Shown: positions 21,506 through 33,115, counted from the stretch's first letter. The stretch: 64,000 nucleotides of DNA from Dolomedes plantarius (GCA_907164885.2 OU015493.1:219873781-219937780); one strand, 5' to 3'. The notes: a model not told the origin generated them from the letters alone. Numbers and translations are program-made.

Positions 21506-24500
21506 ACTAGTGTTTTCCTTAATTTCGTCGAATAGGATAAAATGAATCTAAAATTGAAGTATTCAATGTTTGCTCCGTTAAAAAGGTTGATAACGGATAA
21601 TTCCTGGATGATGAAAAATTAGTATGTCTAAAGTAACTAACTCTGTGCTTTAGTAAATAAATTAAGTGAAAAAGGCAACGCAGTTAAACTTTTTAGGTGT
21701 CTCATAATTCTTCTAAGTTGAAAAAGTTTTACATGCGTTCAATATCTGAGATGTACCTTATTTCCTAAATTTTAAACACTTACGATATAAATTAAAGTTG
21801 GATGTAGGAATAGTACTTTCTATTCATTAAATATTATTTCTCGATAAACAAAAGATTCAATCATAATTTTGAATCTGATAACATTACATACGCAACGTAC
21901 AAGATATAGAAGCGGATAAGTCCCTTGATTTGACTCATCTGTATAACTACTGACAGAGAGTTTTGTTAGAGCATTTTAAGAAATTCCTTTTATTAAAGGG
22001 ACTAAGGATGCATTGAATACATCTGCTATTCTAATGGGAAATTCTGGTGTTGAGTGAAATATTGCCTGGTTAAAATTATACGATATTTAAATCCAGGGTT
22101 GCTATGAATGCTGTAGAATTAAATTTAAACTGGACTGCATCGAAGAAGAAATTGCAAGGGATTTTGATGAAACCTTCTCTTTATGTTAGGGTAAATCTAG
22201 AAATATGAGTTGTATTTCGCATGAAATAAGTGTTTTAACCTGCTTTATACTTAAGTTAACATTTGATACTAGTTAGCATTTGGTTCGGAGCCTGTGGTGT
22301 AAGTTTTATTCAGTTGTTAATCATGGTCTATATAATCTTCGTATAAAAAAGTGTGATCGGATGCGATTAGGAAAAAAAAATAGATTTTTCTGAAATTCTA
22401 CAACTTCTTAAGTGATTGTCCTAAAACAGGATACACGTTTCCTGTGTTTGATACTCGTATATTAGTCCTTAGATTGATAGACATCTTAATTAAAGAATTA
22501 TTTCCATATAGTAAAAATCTAATTAGTTATACTGGTATATGCATTTTCGTAGCTTAAACAAATGTATCACTTGTAATCAGTACCACTGAATCATGCATTA
22601 TCTATGAAAGTACGTCAGCGATTCTTCATATATGTATACACACTCGGACAATCATATAAACCCTATATTCACAAACTGCTTATCGGTATTTTTCTAGACT
22701 GCTTCAACTAAGAAAGGAATCTGTTGATCATTTTTAAAAATTATTATGTAGGAAAAAAGTTTCCTAACCGAGAATTTAACCATCGACTGCTGTGTATTTT
22801 TTTTTTTTTTTTGTAGATTTAATTTCATATAAATGTGTCTAATAGATTTGCCATTTCTTCATTGGATATTTACGTTCTATATTTTCTTTGGTAGGCATTT
22901 TTATCATTGTTCTTACATATTAGGAAAAAAATTTCTTTGGAAGTATTGAGATAGTGTGTACTTGTCATCATTTTACCCGTATATAATGAAATTATGCCAT
23001 CATCTTAAAGACACCTAATAAAATTTGCTTCTACATGAAAATTTATAAACAGTTTATGTGATGATCTCAATTTCATGTGTAGACGTAATGCCATTTATCT
23101 CTCTTTCTTCTACGGCTACAGCGCTCTACTGCATTGCTTTCTTGGTAAATTCTGAGCAAGTCTCTCCGGATTTAAAGGATGGTATTTAAATTCAATAGCA
23201 ATTTACTTTAAAAATGTTCTGTGGTTATTTCTCAATGTAAGTTGCTAAACATTTTATGTTATAAATCTCTTTTGATTAGCAGAGAAATTAACTGTCGGAA
23301 AATTTACACCACAGCGTTGAAACTACGCATTTTAGGTACCTTTTACCTGTAAATCTACTTTTCCCCCTATCGTGGTAGACTTAGGAAAAAGTAACTCGCT
23401 TTGCTTCTGGTGTGTGGGTAGATTTTATTAGATTACTGGATGTGGGAAAAACCTAAATATTTTAATTTTTTTGCTAGGTGTATCGCTGCATGGGAATTCT
23501 TAGGTGGAAATAAAAGCTCAAAATCTTCATTTTTCTTTTGAGCATTATATAATTATTCTGTTGAATAATACGAATAATTGTATATCAGCGTATTTGTGTT
23601 AATGGATACATGTAAAGAAAATTTTGACATGAATTCTATGCTGTGATTTGAAATAGATTCTTGTGGGTATCGGCACAGCAAGAAATATGACATCATCTCA
23701 TGGGATTTTTTATTTTTTCTGCAACATAAAATGAAACAAAATTCATATTATTGCTATAAGTTAAGTCTAGTTATGAACATGATTTTTTTTTAATAGTTGA
23801 AAGGCTAAATAACAGTTACAACCAGTACAAGTAAAAATTGCTTTCACGAATGTTTAATTGGATTTTGAGCTTGGTACAGAAAAAAACTTGGTACAGAAAA
23901 AAACAGTTTCCCTCAAACTTCGCATTGGTTTCTGCCGAAGTTTAATTATACTGTATTTTAAACTGGTTCATTGTATATTTATTTAGATTATGTCTATTAT
24001 CTAATTGGATATTCCTCATTGGATTTCATGTAACATCTGGTGCAGAGTACATATGAATTTCATCCAAATCCAGTGGTTATTATTAGAGCACAAAATAAAT
24101 ACATTACAATATTGTCTTTTCACGTGCATTTTATTACAAATTGAACAACAATACTCTCTCATGAAATATAAACACAACATATATATAACGTTATTTTTAA
24201 TAAACAATTTTCTTTATTAAGATGTCTTTTCATTCATAGTTATACAAGTAATTAAAGCTGCAGTATAAAACACTTGCCTGAACAACAATTTGAAATAAAA
24301 CTGATTCAATCGGTTAACCTAGGAGTACATAATCACCATTTAAAAAGAATTTTATAAATGCAACTTCCATCAAAAAACTACTGAAGCTATATAAATAAAT
24401 ATGAAAAAAATCTTTAAAATGATAAAACATTTTACTACAAATTAAAAAAAAAATAATTTTGCAATGATGCAACATAATATATTAAAGACATTTGCTTAAA

Positions 24501-24555
24501 AAAGTTTCAATTGAAGGCATGCGACTACTTTTTAATACTTTATTTTCATTAAAAA
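21506..24555. other. AT-rich sequence without recognisable features
   Basis: About 3 kb with no convincing coding, RNA or transposon signature. A CTTGGTACAGAAAAAAA sequence is duplicated in tandem near 23870-23905. Confidence 0.5.
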
Positions 24556-24985
24556 TTGGGCCAAGATAGCCTAGTGGTAGTGCGTTGGGCAGAGGGTGCT
24601 CGGTTCGAATCCCACGGAACGGAATTCAATACCTTCGTAGTATTGGCAACATATGGGAGCAGTTCAATTAGTAGACTGGAAAGTCCTTTAATGAAGTCAG
24701 AAAGAGTGGAAGAAGGTACGAGCCTACTAGATGTCGGTCAGTATGGGGGTAGCAAAGGGTGATGGTGTTGGTTCCCCTGTATGGTGCCCCCGTTGAGAGC
24801 AACATACGATTCTCCCGGAATATGTGCAAATATCTTCATAGACAAAAGCCCCGCATTGGCGAATATTTAATGAAAAAATTTAAAAAGATTTTAGTTTTAG
24901 TTACTCCCCTCCCCCCAAAAAATTGCTTTGTCCCCTTAAAATTAAAAATCAGAGTAGGTGCACTCAACCAACTGTAACATTGGGA
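24556..24985 (+). repeat. tRNA-derived SINE
   Basis: A near-consensus A box, TAGCCTAGTGG at 24567-24577, and a perfect B box, GGTTCGAATCC at 24602-24612, form an internal RNA polymerase III promoter. Box starts are 35 bp apart, shorter than in a true tRNA, and no cloverleaf can be drawn, so this is a SINE head and not a tRNA gene. A GC-richer unrelated body follows (about 24615-24850) and then an AT-rich tail. The right end is uncertain. Confidence 0.72.
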
Positions 24986-25379
24986 ACTCAAAACTCGAGG
25001 AAATTTTAGTCGAATACCTCAGTGAAAATTTTTCAGTATGCAAACTTTTTCCGTGACTTTACTTATTACAATAAGTAAATATTTAATAGAACTACATATT
25101 CGGGAGCAGTAGGAAAATCATGCTGCCAAACACAGTTCCGTCCAATTCAGTTCCCTGTTGACGACCACTCAAAACACAGAATAAAAATTAATCCACAATC
25201 ATGAATCAATATTTGAACATGAATCAATATTTTAACAATTATTACAACATGAATAAATATTTTTTGCAACATACTACGAATATGGACGAATGGTCGTAAA
25301 AGTAAAACGGAATAAAATGTAATAACAGCAATATCCATGGAATAAACCATCCTTCTTCACATATTTTGTTGTACTCACA

Positions 25380-25530
25380 CAGTGGTGCACCCAGATGGGG
25401 GGGGGGGCAAGGGGCCCTACCCTCCAAAGAAATAGAAATTGCATTATGAATATTGATTTTGTATTATAAATATTTTTATCCGTTCATCTCGCCCCCCCCC
25501 TCCCAAGAAAAAATCCTGAGTGCGCCACTG
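25380..25530. mobile_element. hAT-type MITE with perfect 8-bp target duplication
   Basis: A 151-bp element with inverted ends CAGTGGTGCACCCAG and, on the other strand, CAGTGGCGCACTCAG. TACTCACA is present at 25372-25379 and again at 25531-25538. A G run and a C run lie just inside the two ends. There is no coding capacity. The CAGTGG start and 8-bp duplication place it with hAT. Confidence 0.93.
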
Positions 25531-25538
25531 TACTCACA

Positions 25539-26073
25539 TAAAGGGTCTGTTCAACATTTTAAATTTCAATGTTAAAACTACCAATTACTTGAAATAGCAA
25601 AATTTACTCTCTATAGCTGGTTCACTTGTTAAAAGATTTAAGACTGTAAAAACCACCCAAAATTGTACTATAACGCGCCTTCCATATCGTAAAAATTCTG
25701 TCTGTATTCCGGAAAAGATACAGTTAAAATATATAATATAAATCTTATACTCTCTATTAGACTTAGTTACTGCTTTAAAAATTTTGGGAAGCAGGAGCTT
25801 TGGACGTAAAAATCTTCAGAACCTGACGCATGATAAATGCGTTTGAAAAATAAACTTTGTTTTCCACTGACTATGTTTGTATGAATGCCTGGTATGTATT
25901 TATATAAAAAATGGATGATGGGGTAATATCTCTTGAATTAGAGTGAACTATTCCTTACGACGGATACGTTAAAATGCAGCTCGCGATTCGCGTATCCAAA
26001 GTACGCTATTCTCGAATGTAGTGAATGATACACATGACACGCGAATGAGAAACGTTATGCATGGAAACGTTAT
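25539..26073. other. AT-rich spacer
   Basis: Nothing recognised. Confidence 0.5.
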
Positions 26074-26127
26074 GCACGGGACAGTGCATAACGTTATCTA
26101 TTAGAAACGTTATGCACTGTCCCGTGC
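26074..26127. repeat. Perfect 22-bp hairpin
   Basis: GCACGGGACAGTGCATAACG plus TT (26074-26095) is exactly complementary to 26106-26127, with a 10-base loop. Another AACGTTATGC copy lies just upstream at 26051. Confidence 0.95.
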
Positions 26128-26837
26128 TATGATGCGTTGGACGTTATTTTTTTCTTTTTCTTTTTTTTTCTTTTGCATTTTTGTGAGATTTCACTTCTGC
26201 AAAAAGCATTGTACACGGGCTCACTTTCTCATTCGATGGTGCCCTAGGCGTTATTTACATGTCTTAAAAGATTTCCATTTGGCAGAATTCTGCTTAGAGG
26301 AAATGTTATATAGGAAAAAAGTTTCTTATCAATAAATTCTTCAAAATTCTACATGTATTAGCTTTTTTTCAGACATGATATTAGGTTTACTTTTAGCTAA
26401 GCTCTTTTCTTTACCACAAGTTAACCATCTCATCGACGTTTGTTATTATGTTTGAGTGAAATAAATATAAAAATGCGCCAGTAAGCAAACACAATGAAAG
26501 TGAAAATTCGTGGATTTTCCTTTCTTTCTATGTTCAACCCGAGAAAAAAAAGGGAAAACAGCAGCAGCGTGCATGCGCGAATTTCCTCTCTCGTCATTGG
26601 CGAGAGCTGAAATTGAGAAGTATTCGAGAGATTTCGCCATCCCCACCTTTCGGTGATACGGTAGATCCTGGTGCCAAATCGCGCGACACAACCCTGCCAA
26701 TCAATATCATATATCTATTCTATAATTTTTAACAAATTAACCAATACAATAGAATTAATGAAAATTTCTGGACTTTTAGATGTAACATTTGTTGAAAAAA
26801 AATTTCTAAGAATAAATTTACAAAGAATCCGTCAGCG
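26128..26837. other. Spacer with a GC-richer block
   Basis: Mostly AT-rich. The block at about 26560-26700 is GC-richer and contains GTGCATGCGCGAATTTCC and CGCGCGACACAACCC, but no frame in it resembles a known protein. Confidence 0.4.
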
Positions 26838-27868
26838 TTAAGGCGACAATGGATTTTTCAGATTGACAAAAATATGTCCCCAAAACGATTTTTGTTTCTT
26901 TCAGGAAATGATTCTGCAACTCTTCAGCTTTAAATTTGAGAAAAAATATGTTGATCCGATCATTATTAACCGAGTTATAAGTATTTTTTTCAAACGTAAA
27001 CAATGGAAATGTTAATCAAATTAAAACTTTAAATGCCATTTTCTCAAAACAAGTTTTCATGCCGTTTCGGTAAGTTCAAAATGTTCCATGCGTCATAATT
27101 TTTCTTGAATTTTCATAAAATTTCATAAAATGATTATTTATATATGTTAGAATAAAACTTAGTAATCAATTTTTTATACTATTTTAAAACAACTAAAAAG
27201 TTTTACAGTAAAACAATTTTTTTGATAAAATTTTGCATAAAATGAGCTATTTTTATCGATTTATTTAAAGTTAAGGAATAAAATATTAGTGCTTGCCGTG
27301 ATCCAATATTTTAATATACTCTCATGCTACCTCCCATTATTAGAAAAATTGCGCACCTTTTTCTAATAATCTTCAGTAATAATCAAGCAATTAAAATTTG
27401 GATCGCCGATAGTTGGAACAAGTAGAGTAGAGGCTTACAGAGTTTCAACAATGCAAATATATTTAAAACAGACATTACCAAGCGCGTTATTTATTAATTA
27501 TATCCTATAATCTTAATTATTAAGTGTGTTTTACCCACATCACACTCATCATTCATTTTTATTAAGTGTGTTTTACCTGGATCACATTTTTATAAATATG
27601 ACTGTAAATCAAATATTGCTACTAACTTTTATTATAACTATATATAGAGAGAAAATTAGATATCTGAGTCAAAAATTAATGCGCATGGAGCATTTTTAAA
27701 TAGACAAATTAACAAACTGATTTTAAATAATATCTTAATTAATTACATTCGGATATTTTTTTTAATTTAGAATTTCCATCTCTAAACAACACTGTATAAG
27801 TATAGAAAATTTCATAGCAATTGGTTAATAAATAAAAAAAAAGTTTTCATGGTCCATTGTCGCCTTAA
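26838..27868. mobile_element. TTAA-bounded inverted-repeat element 1 (piggyBac-like)
   Basis: TTAAGGCGACAATGGA starts at 26838 and its complement TCCATTGTCGCCTTAA ends at 27868. The interior of about 1 kb is AT-rich and non-coding. TTAA at both ends is the target of piggyBac-type elements, but without a transposase the superfamily is inferred. Confidence 0.75.
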
Positions 27869-28579
27869 GAGAACGGTGGACCTTTATTTCAGCAAATCTC
27901 GTCATTGTAATACTGATCGTGTTATTGTAAATAATATATATATTTCTGTAGATTATTAGTACCTAAATAATTTTTTTCAAGTAAAAAATCATTTATGAAG
28001 CTTCTACCAAATAATTTATAATGGGTAGGTGTAGTAATAAATTTTAAACCTGTATTTCTCAAACCAGATTTTTCAAGGTTTTTAGATTTTTTAAATGCTC
28101 CATGCTACTTAATTTTTCTTCAAAATTCATGAAATTAATAAGGAAAAATCCTGATGCTGTTTACAAAACAACTGGGTATGCATTTTACAATTCGACTTCA
28201 TTAAGGTAGTTAAATTTGATTAATAACTTTTCAAAAGGCAAAATTTTGATGAAAATCGGGATGGAATTCAGAAAAAAATCTCTCAAAAATTAACTATTCA
28301 AGGGATTAAATAATTGATACCCAAATTTGTTTGTTATACAGTTTAAAGAGATTAAAATGCAAAATCGAGGAAATATCTCAAAAATTAAGTAGCAAGGAGC
28401 ATTTTAAAATTTTGTTTATAAATTTCAAAGTTTTTAAAAAATTCTAAAATTATAATGAGATTGGAAATTTCTTTTAAGGTATTCTATTTATTTATAGTGA
28501 AATGTGTATATGTACAAAATTTCATATCTCTATGATTAATAGTAAAAAAAGTAAATTTTAATGTCCACCGTTCCCTTAA
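27865..28579. mobile_element. TTAA-bounded inverted-repeat element 2, abutting element 1
   Basis: TTAAGAGAACGGTGGAC at 27865 is mirrored by GTCCACCGTTCCCTTAA ending at 28579. It shares the TTAA at 27865-27868 with element 1. Both interiors contain a GCTCCATGC-like motif followed by TTAATTTTTCTT, so the two may be related families. Non-coding. Confidence 0.75.
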
Positions 28580-28648
28580 AGATTCCGTTGGCGCTGTTTC
28601 TTTAAATGGGTCAGTTACTGGTATATAATTGGTTAAAATACACTGCTC

Positions 28649-28710
28649 AAAACAATTAGGGGAGCACATGGTTTTAACAAAATTACGCAAATACTTACAC
28701 TGATAAGTAA
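28649..28710 (+). repeat. Possible Tc1-type terminal repeat
   Basis: TACACTGCTCAAAACAATTA followed by GGGGAGCAC resembles the CACTGCTCAAAA terminus of a common Tc1 family, next to a TA. The partner end and a transposase are not found nearby. Confidence 0.45.
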
Positions 28711-28967
28711 CATAAAATAAATCATCCATAATGGCGTATCCATAATGGCATCCATAATGGCATGGCGTATTATAGTCAGACTTGATCCGGGCAAACACAA
28801 CGTAGTGTCGCGGACGCTGTTGGAGTCACCTGAAGTGCCGTTGCAAGGCTGTGGAATCGATTCCAAGAAACAGGGAATGTTAAACGTCGACCACGGCAAG
28901 ATCGGCCAGGCGCCACTACACATACTGATGACTGGTATATACTATGCGACGAAGTTATGCAGACGAA
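28711..28967. other. GC-richer unidentified segment
   Basis: Starts with a short repeat of CCATAATGGC (28729-28765), followed by about 190 bp of balanced composition with an open plus-strand frame (28745-29008) that I do not recognise. ACGAAGGTATGT at 28963-28974 looks like a splice donor. It could be a host exon fragment or unclassified transposon DNA. Confidence 0.3.
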
Positions 28968-29520
28968 GGTATGTTTCTATAAGCAAAAAAAAATATATAT
29001 ATATATGAAATTCTAGAGCGTTATCCTTAACAGGCTAATGAACAAACAGATATCAAGTTGTAATTGAAAATAAACCTGGGGTACCATGTAGTACCATGTT
29101 CTTATGTTTTTGTCTGAAAATATTATTAAATGGTACAATTCATTTTCAAATGAGGTTTCTATAAGCAAAAAAATAATATATATTAAATTCTAGAACGTTA
29201 TCCTCAGCAGGCTAATGAACAAACAGATATCAAGTTGTAATTGAAAATAAACCTAGGGTACCATGTAGTACCATGTTCTTATGTTTTTGTCTGAAAACAT
29301 TAGTAAATGGTACAATTCATTTTCAAATGAGGTTTCTATAAGCAAAAAAATAATATATATTAAATTCTAGAGCGTTATCCTCAACAGGCTAATGAAGAAA
29401 CAGATATAAAGTTGTAATTGAAAATAAACCTGGGGTACTATGTAGTAACATGTTCTTATGTTTTTGCCCGAAAAACTTTAGTAAATCGTACAATTCATTT
29501 CAAAAATGAGGTTTCTATAA

Positions 29521-29563
<43 letters not shown>

Positions 29564-29715
29564 TTCTAGCGCTTTATCCTCAAGAGGCTAATGAAGAAAC
29601 AGATATCAAGTTGTAATTGAAAATAAACCTGGGGTACCATGTATTAGCATTTTCTAATGTTTTTTCCTGAAAAAAATTTTAAAAATGGTACAATTAATTT
29701 TAAAATGAGGTTTTT
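28968..29715. repeat. Tandem array of about 180-bp units
   Basis: Units begin GG..GTTTCTATAAGC at 28968, 29154, 29331, 29510 and (partial) 29709, giving periods of 186, 177, 179 and 199 bp. The longer last unit carries an expanded AT run. Each contains TTCTAG(A/C)GC(G/T)TTATCCT and AAGTTGTAATTGAAAATAAACC. Confidence 0.93.
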
Positions 29716-29750
29716 ATAAGCGAAAATAATATATTAACATTAAGAGCAGG

Positions 29751-30821
29751 GGTGTCCAACCCACGGCCCACGGGCCGCATGAAACTAATATTGATGCAAC
29801 AGAACTTGCTACCGAAATTGATGTGGAGGCTAATTTTTGATCAATAATAACTTGACACCGTGTTAGAAGATAAAGGAACTTCTCATACGAAGCACGAGAT
29901 GGACCCATGAAAGATCCAAAAGAAAAATATAAAATAGATTTTTTTTATTTTTATTTTACAATCGATCAAGCACTAGATGCACTAGATGCTAGGTTTGAAC
30001 AACTTAGTAATCATAGTACCTATTTTCAATTCTTATATAATATATACGATTCAAATACCATGTCAAAAGAAATGTTACTAAAACACTGTAAGAATTCAGA
30101 ATGTATTTTAACTGATGGTGATTCTGTTGACATAAATGAGGTAGAATTAGCAGAGGAAATTTCAGCAGTATCTGCACTTTGGGGCAAAAAAGAATGCCTA
30201 AGAAATGTTCTGAGCTTAATTTCAAAGTTAAATTTTGCCCCAAACATTACTATTGCTTTAAGAATATTGCTAACGATACCAGTAACTGCAGCAAGTGGTG
30301 ATAGGAGTTAAAATTAATTAAGAAATTTTTACGTTCGACTACTATACAAAACTGTCTTAATGGTTTGGCCATTTTAGCAATTCAGCATAAAATTGCTGAT
30401 CAAGTAAATTTAAAAGATATAATAAAATTTTTTGCAGAACTGAAAGTAAAAAAAAAACTCTTTTGTGATTTTAGCGTAGTTGATGTACCTTTTTTTATTT
30501 TCAAAATAATGGCATTTTGATTGTTTGTGCAATAATACACATTTTTAATAGCATTTAAAAATGTAAAAAAATATATGGTAAACAATTTGTGGTTAGGTAT
30601 AGATATTTCTTAATTAATATCTACTGTTTTGTACTGCTTGATTATCAATGTTATGTTATAAGTTTCTTTCTAAATATATGCTTTTATTAAAATTTAAATA
30701 AAATGATTTGATTTTTATGGAAATAAAAAATATGTACCTTTGTTTAAAAAATATGTATATTCTTAAGGGGCGGCAATTTATATTTTTGTCCGGGGTGACG
30801 TAACCGCTAGAACGGGCGCTG
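29751..30821 (+). mobile_element. hAT element remnant
   Basis: A hAT-like start, CAGGGGTGTCCAACCCACGG, lies at about 29752. A transposase C-terminus follows, and a terminal-repeat-like end (CCGCTAGAACGGGCGCTG) closes at 30821. The two termini are not complementary to each other, so they may belong to different hAT elements; only the transposase is secure. Confidence 0.5.
29907..30450 (+). pseudogene. hAT transposase C-terminus, decayed
   Basis: The open stretch 29907-30311 ends with NITIALRILLTIPVTAASGDRS, the hAT dimerisation signature in the form typical of zinc-finger (TTF/MYM-like) hAT transposases. Immediately afterwards a one-base shift continues the domain as KLIKKFLRST, NCLNGLAILAI and KDIIKFFAELKVK to about 30450. 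The catalytic region upstream is missing. The remaining part is unusually clean apart from that single shift. The start at 29907 is not a real initiation site; it is where the readable region enters an open frame. Confidence 0.85.
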
Positions 30822-30860
30822 ATACCGTAAAAAGCGAAAAAAAAACACCAGAAAGGGAAC

Positions 30861-31118
30861 TTACACAGGTCTTTTATCCCGCTTCTCTCGCAGGATGCTG
30901 GGGCCCGGCCCGTGGAGAACTAATTCATCGCCACCCGCCCTGCTGCGGTAGGGCGATATTCGCCCGGGTTGGGGCGGGGCCTTGACGTACCGCACTACGG
31001 GAACGGGATCCGGCCGCTGCAGCTGGGGATCCGCTTTCGAGCAACAGTTGCTCATTTCTGTACCTGCGATAAAGGACAGAGCGTAAATCAGAGCGCAAGC
31101 ACTAAAAATCGCTTTCAA
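30861..31118 (-). CDS. Unrecognised open segment, possible exon
   Basis: An 85-codon minus-strand frame in an unusually GC-rich island. From 31118 it reads LKAIFSACALIYALSFIAG, a hydrophobic stretch like a signal peptide or membrane anchor, then a Pro- and Arg-rich part: PDPVPVVRYVKAPPQPG, SPYRSRAGGDELVLHGPGPS. There is no ATG in the expected place: the frame stays open upstream to about 31170 without one, and the first internal ATG falls after the hydrophobic part. The frame ends at a TAA that overlaps GTAAGT, a consensus splice donor, so an exon ending near 30867 is possible. I do not recognise the protein. It could be a host exon, or chance coding in a GC-rich transposon remnant. Confidence 0.3.
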   Translation of the reverse strand: MKAIFSACALIYALSFIAGTEMSNCCSKADPQLQRPDPVPVVRYVKAPPQPGRISPYRSRAGGDELVLHGPGPSILREKRDKRPV

Positions 31119-31180
31119 CCATAAACTATCTATTTTTAGAGTAATTAACGCAATGAAATGAAACTTTATTTTATATTATA

Positions 31181-31258
31181 CAGTGAAACACCTCTGTGGC
31201 GGCCAGTCATGGTTCTTATAAAAAGTAGATATTTGAAGAGGTGGCCGGCTAGAGAAGC
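31181..31258. repeat. Possible pogo/Tigger-type terminal remnant
   Basis: CAGTGAAACACCTCTGTGGC after a TA, followed by an inverted GAGGTGGCCGGCTAGAGAAGCC, resembles the ends of Tigger-derived MITEs. Only one end is clear. Confidence 0.4.
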
Positions 31259-31322
31259 CGCTATATATTTAGTTATATATTTATATATATATATATATAT
31301 ATAGTATATAAATTTATATATA

Positions 31323-31374
<52 letters not shown>
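31259..31374. repeat. (AT)n-rich microsatellite
   Basis: Interrupted AT dinucleotides that run into the Tc1/mariner element at 31375. Confidence 0.95.
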
Positions 31375-31377
<3 letters not shown>

Positions 31378-32593
31378 TCAAGAGCCAAAACATTATGACC
31401 ACCTGTCAATAACGAGTTGGCCCACCTTTGGCACGAAACACAGCTTCAACCCGCCTTGCCATGGATGCCACAAGTCCTTGGTAGAACCCTTGAGACAGAT
31501 TGTACCAGATGTTTAAGCAACGGTCACGCAAATCCGAGATATTGCGAATTGGTGGTCTTTGAACTCTGAGCTGCCGTCCCATGACATCCCAAATGTGTTC
31601 TATCGGATTGAGATCCGGTGAGTTAGGCGGCCAGGACATTGACTGGAATTCAGCATCATGTTCCTGGAACCACTCCAACACAATTTTAGCCTTGTGACAC
31701 GGGGCGTTGTCCTGTTGGAACATTCCATTTCCAGCTGGAAAAACAGAGGCCATGTAAGGGTGCAACTGGTCCGCAATGATGTTCAGATACCCTGTAGCAC
31801 TCATGGTCTGCTATACCACAACCACGGGTTCCAGAGACGCCCAAAAGAACGTCCCCCAAAGCATAATACCGCCACCACCGGCCTGTGTATGACCTGCTCT
31901 ACATTGAGGGAGCAACAGTTCGCCTGGAAGATGCCGTATCCTGACACGGCCATCGGCGTGATGAATGACAAACCGTGATTCATCTGACCACGCAACTTTC
32001 TCCCACTGATCCATGGACCAGTCGCGATGTTCCCGGGCCCAGCGCAGGCGCAGTTGGCGATGACGCTTGGTAAGCAAAGGCACACGAGTGGGACGTTTGC
32101 TGCGTAGCCCTATATCCAACAGTGTCCGCTGAACAGTGTGCTGCGATACTTTTCTACTTGGCTTTGCATTGTATTGGGCTGTCAGCTGAGCCACTGTCTG
32201 GCTCAGGTTTTGCTTCACCATGCGAGACAGTCTCCGACGACCTTTCTCTTTGATAGTGTGTGGACGTCCAACAGCATGTCGTCTACTGTTGGTTTCACCG
32301 TCATTCATCCACTTTGCATAAGTACTAACAACTGTAGGTCGCGAACAACACACGAGTCGTGCAGTTTCGGAAATACTTGTTCCGAGCTTTCGAGCTATTA
32401 CAATCTGCCCTCTATCAAAGTCGCTTAGATCCGCAGCATTTCCCATCAGACACAGAAGTAAGTGAAAGAATGATTCTTCAGACTCTCCAGCAGCAGTTAA
32501 ATTCCACTTCCACCTGATCACGTGCCTTCCACGTCATCCAGGCGAATACATTGCAAAATGTAGGGGTGGTCATAATGTTTTGGCTCTTGAGAG
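31375..32593 (-). mobile_element. Near-intact Tc1/mariner element, DD36E type
   Basis: A 1,219-bp element with terminal inverted repeats containing CTCAAGAGCCAAAACATTAT plus GACCACC, perfect over 27 bp apart from the outermost bases, each followed by TA in the surrounding AT microsatellite (31373-31374 and 32594-32595). It encodes one transposase on the minus strand. Length, repeats and gene content are those of a complete element. Confidence 0.95.
31406..32446 (-). CDS. Tc1/mariner DD36E transposase with one in-frame amber codon
   Basis: From the ATG at 32446 (MGNAADLSDFDRG, the start usual in this group) to the TAA/TAG-side end at 31406 there are 346 codons in one frame. The only defect I can see is a TAG at 31811-31813, codon 212. 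The N-terminus has two helix-turn-helix domains with a GRPHTIKEKGRR linker (AT-hook-like GRPR position). The triad is Asp155 in AWSDESRF, Asp246 in QQDNAPCH and Glu283 in SPDLNPIEHIW. That leaves 36 residues between the last two, so DD36E, the spacing described for the Incomer group rather than DD34E Tc1. The frame ends AKGGPTRY. Apart from the stop, the gene looks young. An upstream ATG at 32521 is possible but less likely. Confidence 0.93.
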
Positions 32594-32624
32594 TATATAT
32601 ATAGAATATATATAAATATATATA

Positions 32625-32797
32625 CAGTGGAATCTCGATCTATCGTTTTTCAAGGGACCGATTGAAATGAACGATAAATGCGGGAAAAAGATAGATGCGG
32701 AAACATAACAAAGCAATATGATCTTTGGAACTGGATAAAATGAACGACACATACGGAAAAATGATGGATCCGAAAACGACAGATCGAGATTCCACTG
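32625..32797. mobile_element. 173-bp pogo-like MITE
   Basis: CAGTGGAATCTCGATCTATC at 32625 and the complement GATCGAGATTCCACTG ending at 32797, with TA on both sides (32623-32624 and 32798-32799). Non-coding. The CAGTGGAATCTCG start resembles Tigger/pogo derivatives. Confidence 0.85.

Positions 32798-33115
<318 letters not shown>

Noticed and set aside
24556..24630. A tRNA gene, because of the perfect B box
   Set aside because: The box spacing is too short and no acceptor or anticodon stem can be formed; a SINE explains it better.
28711..28967. Tc1-like transposase fragment next to the possible Tc1 terminus
   Set aside because: I compared both strands with the usual motifs (SDESRF, QQDN, SPDLNPIE) and the N-terminal helix-turn-helix patterns and found none.
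28968..29715. CRISPR array, because of regular repeats
   Set aside because: The units are about 180 bp of continuous repeat without unique spacers, in a eukaryotic genome.
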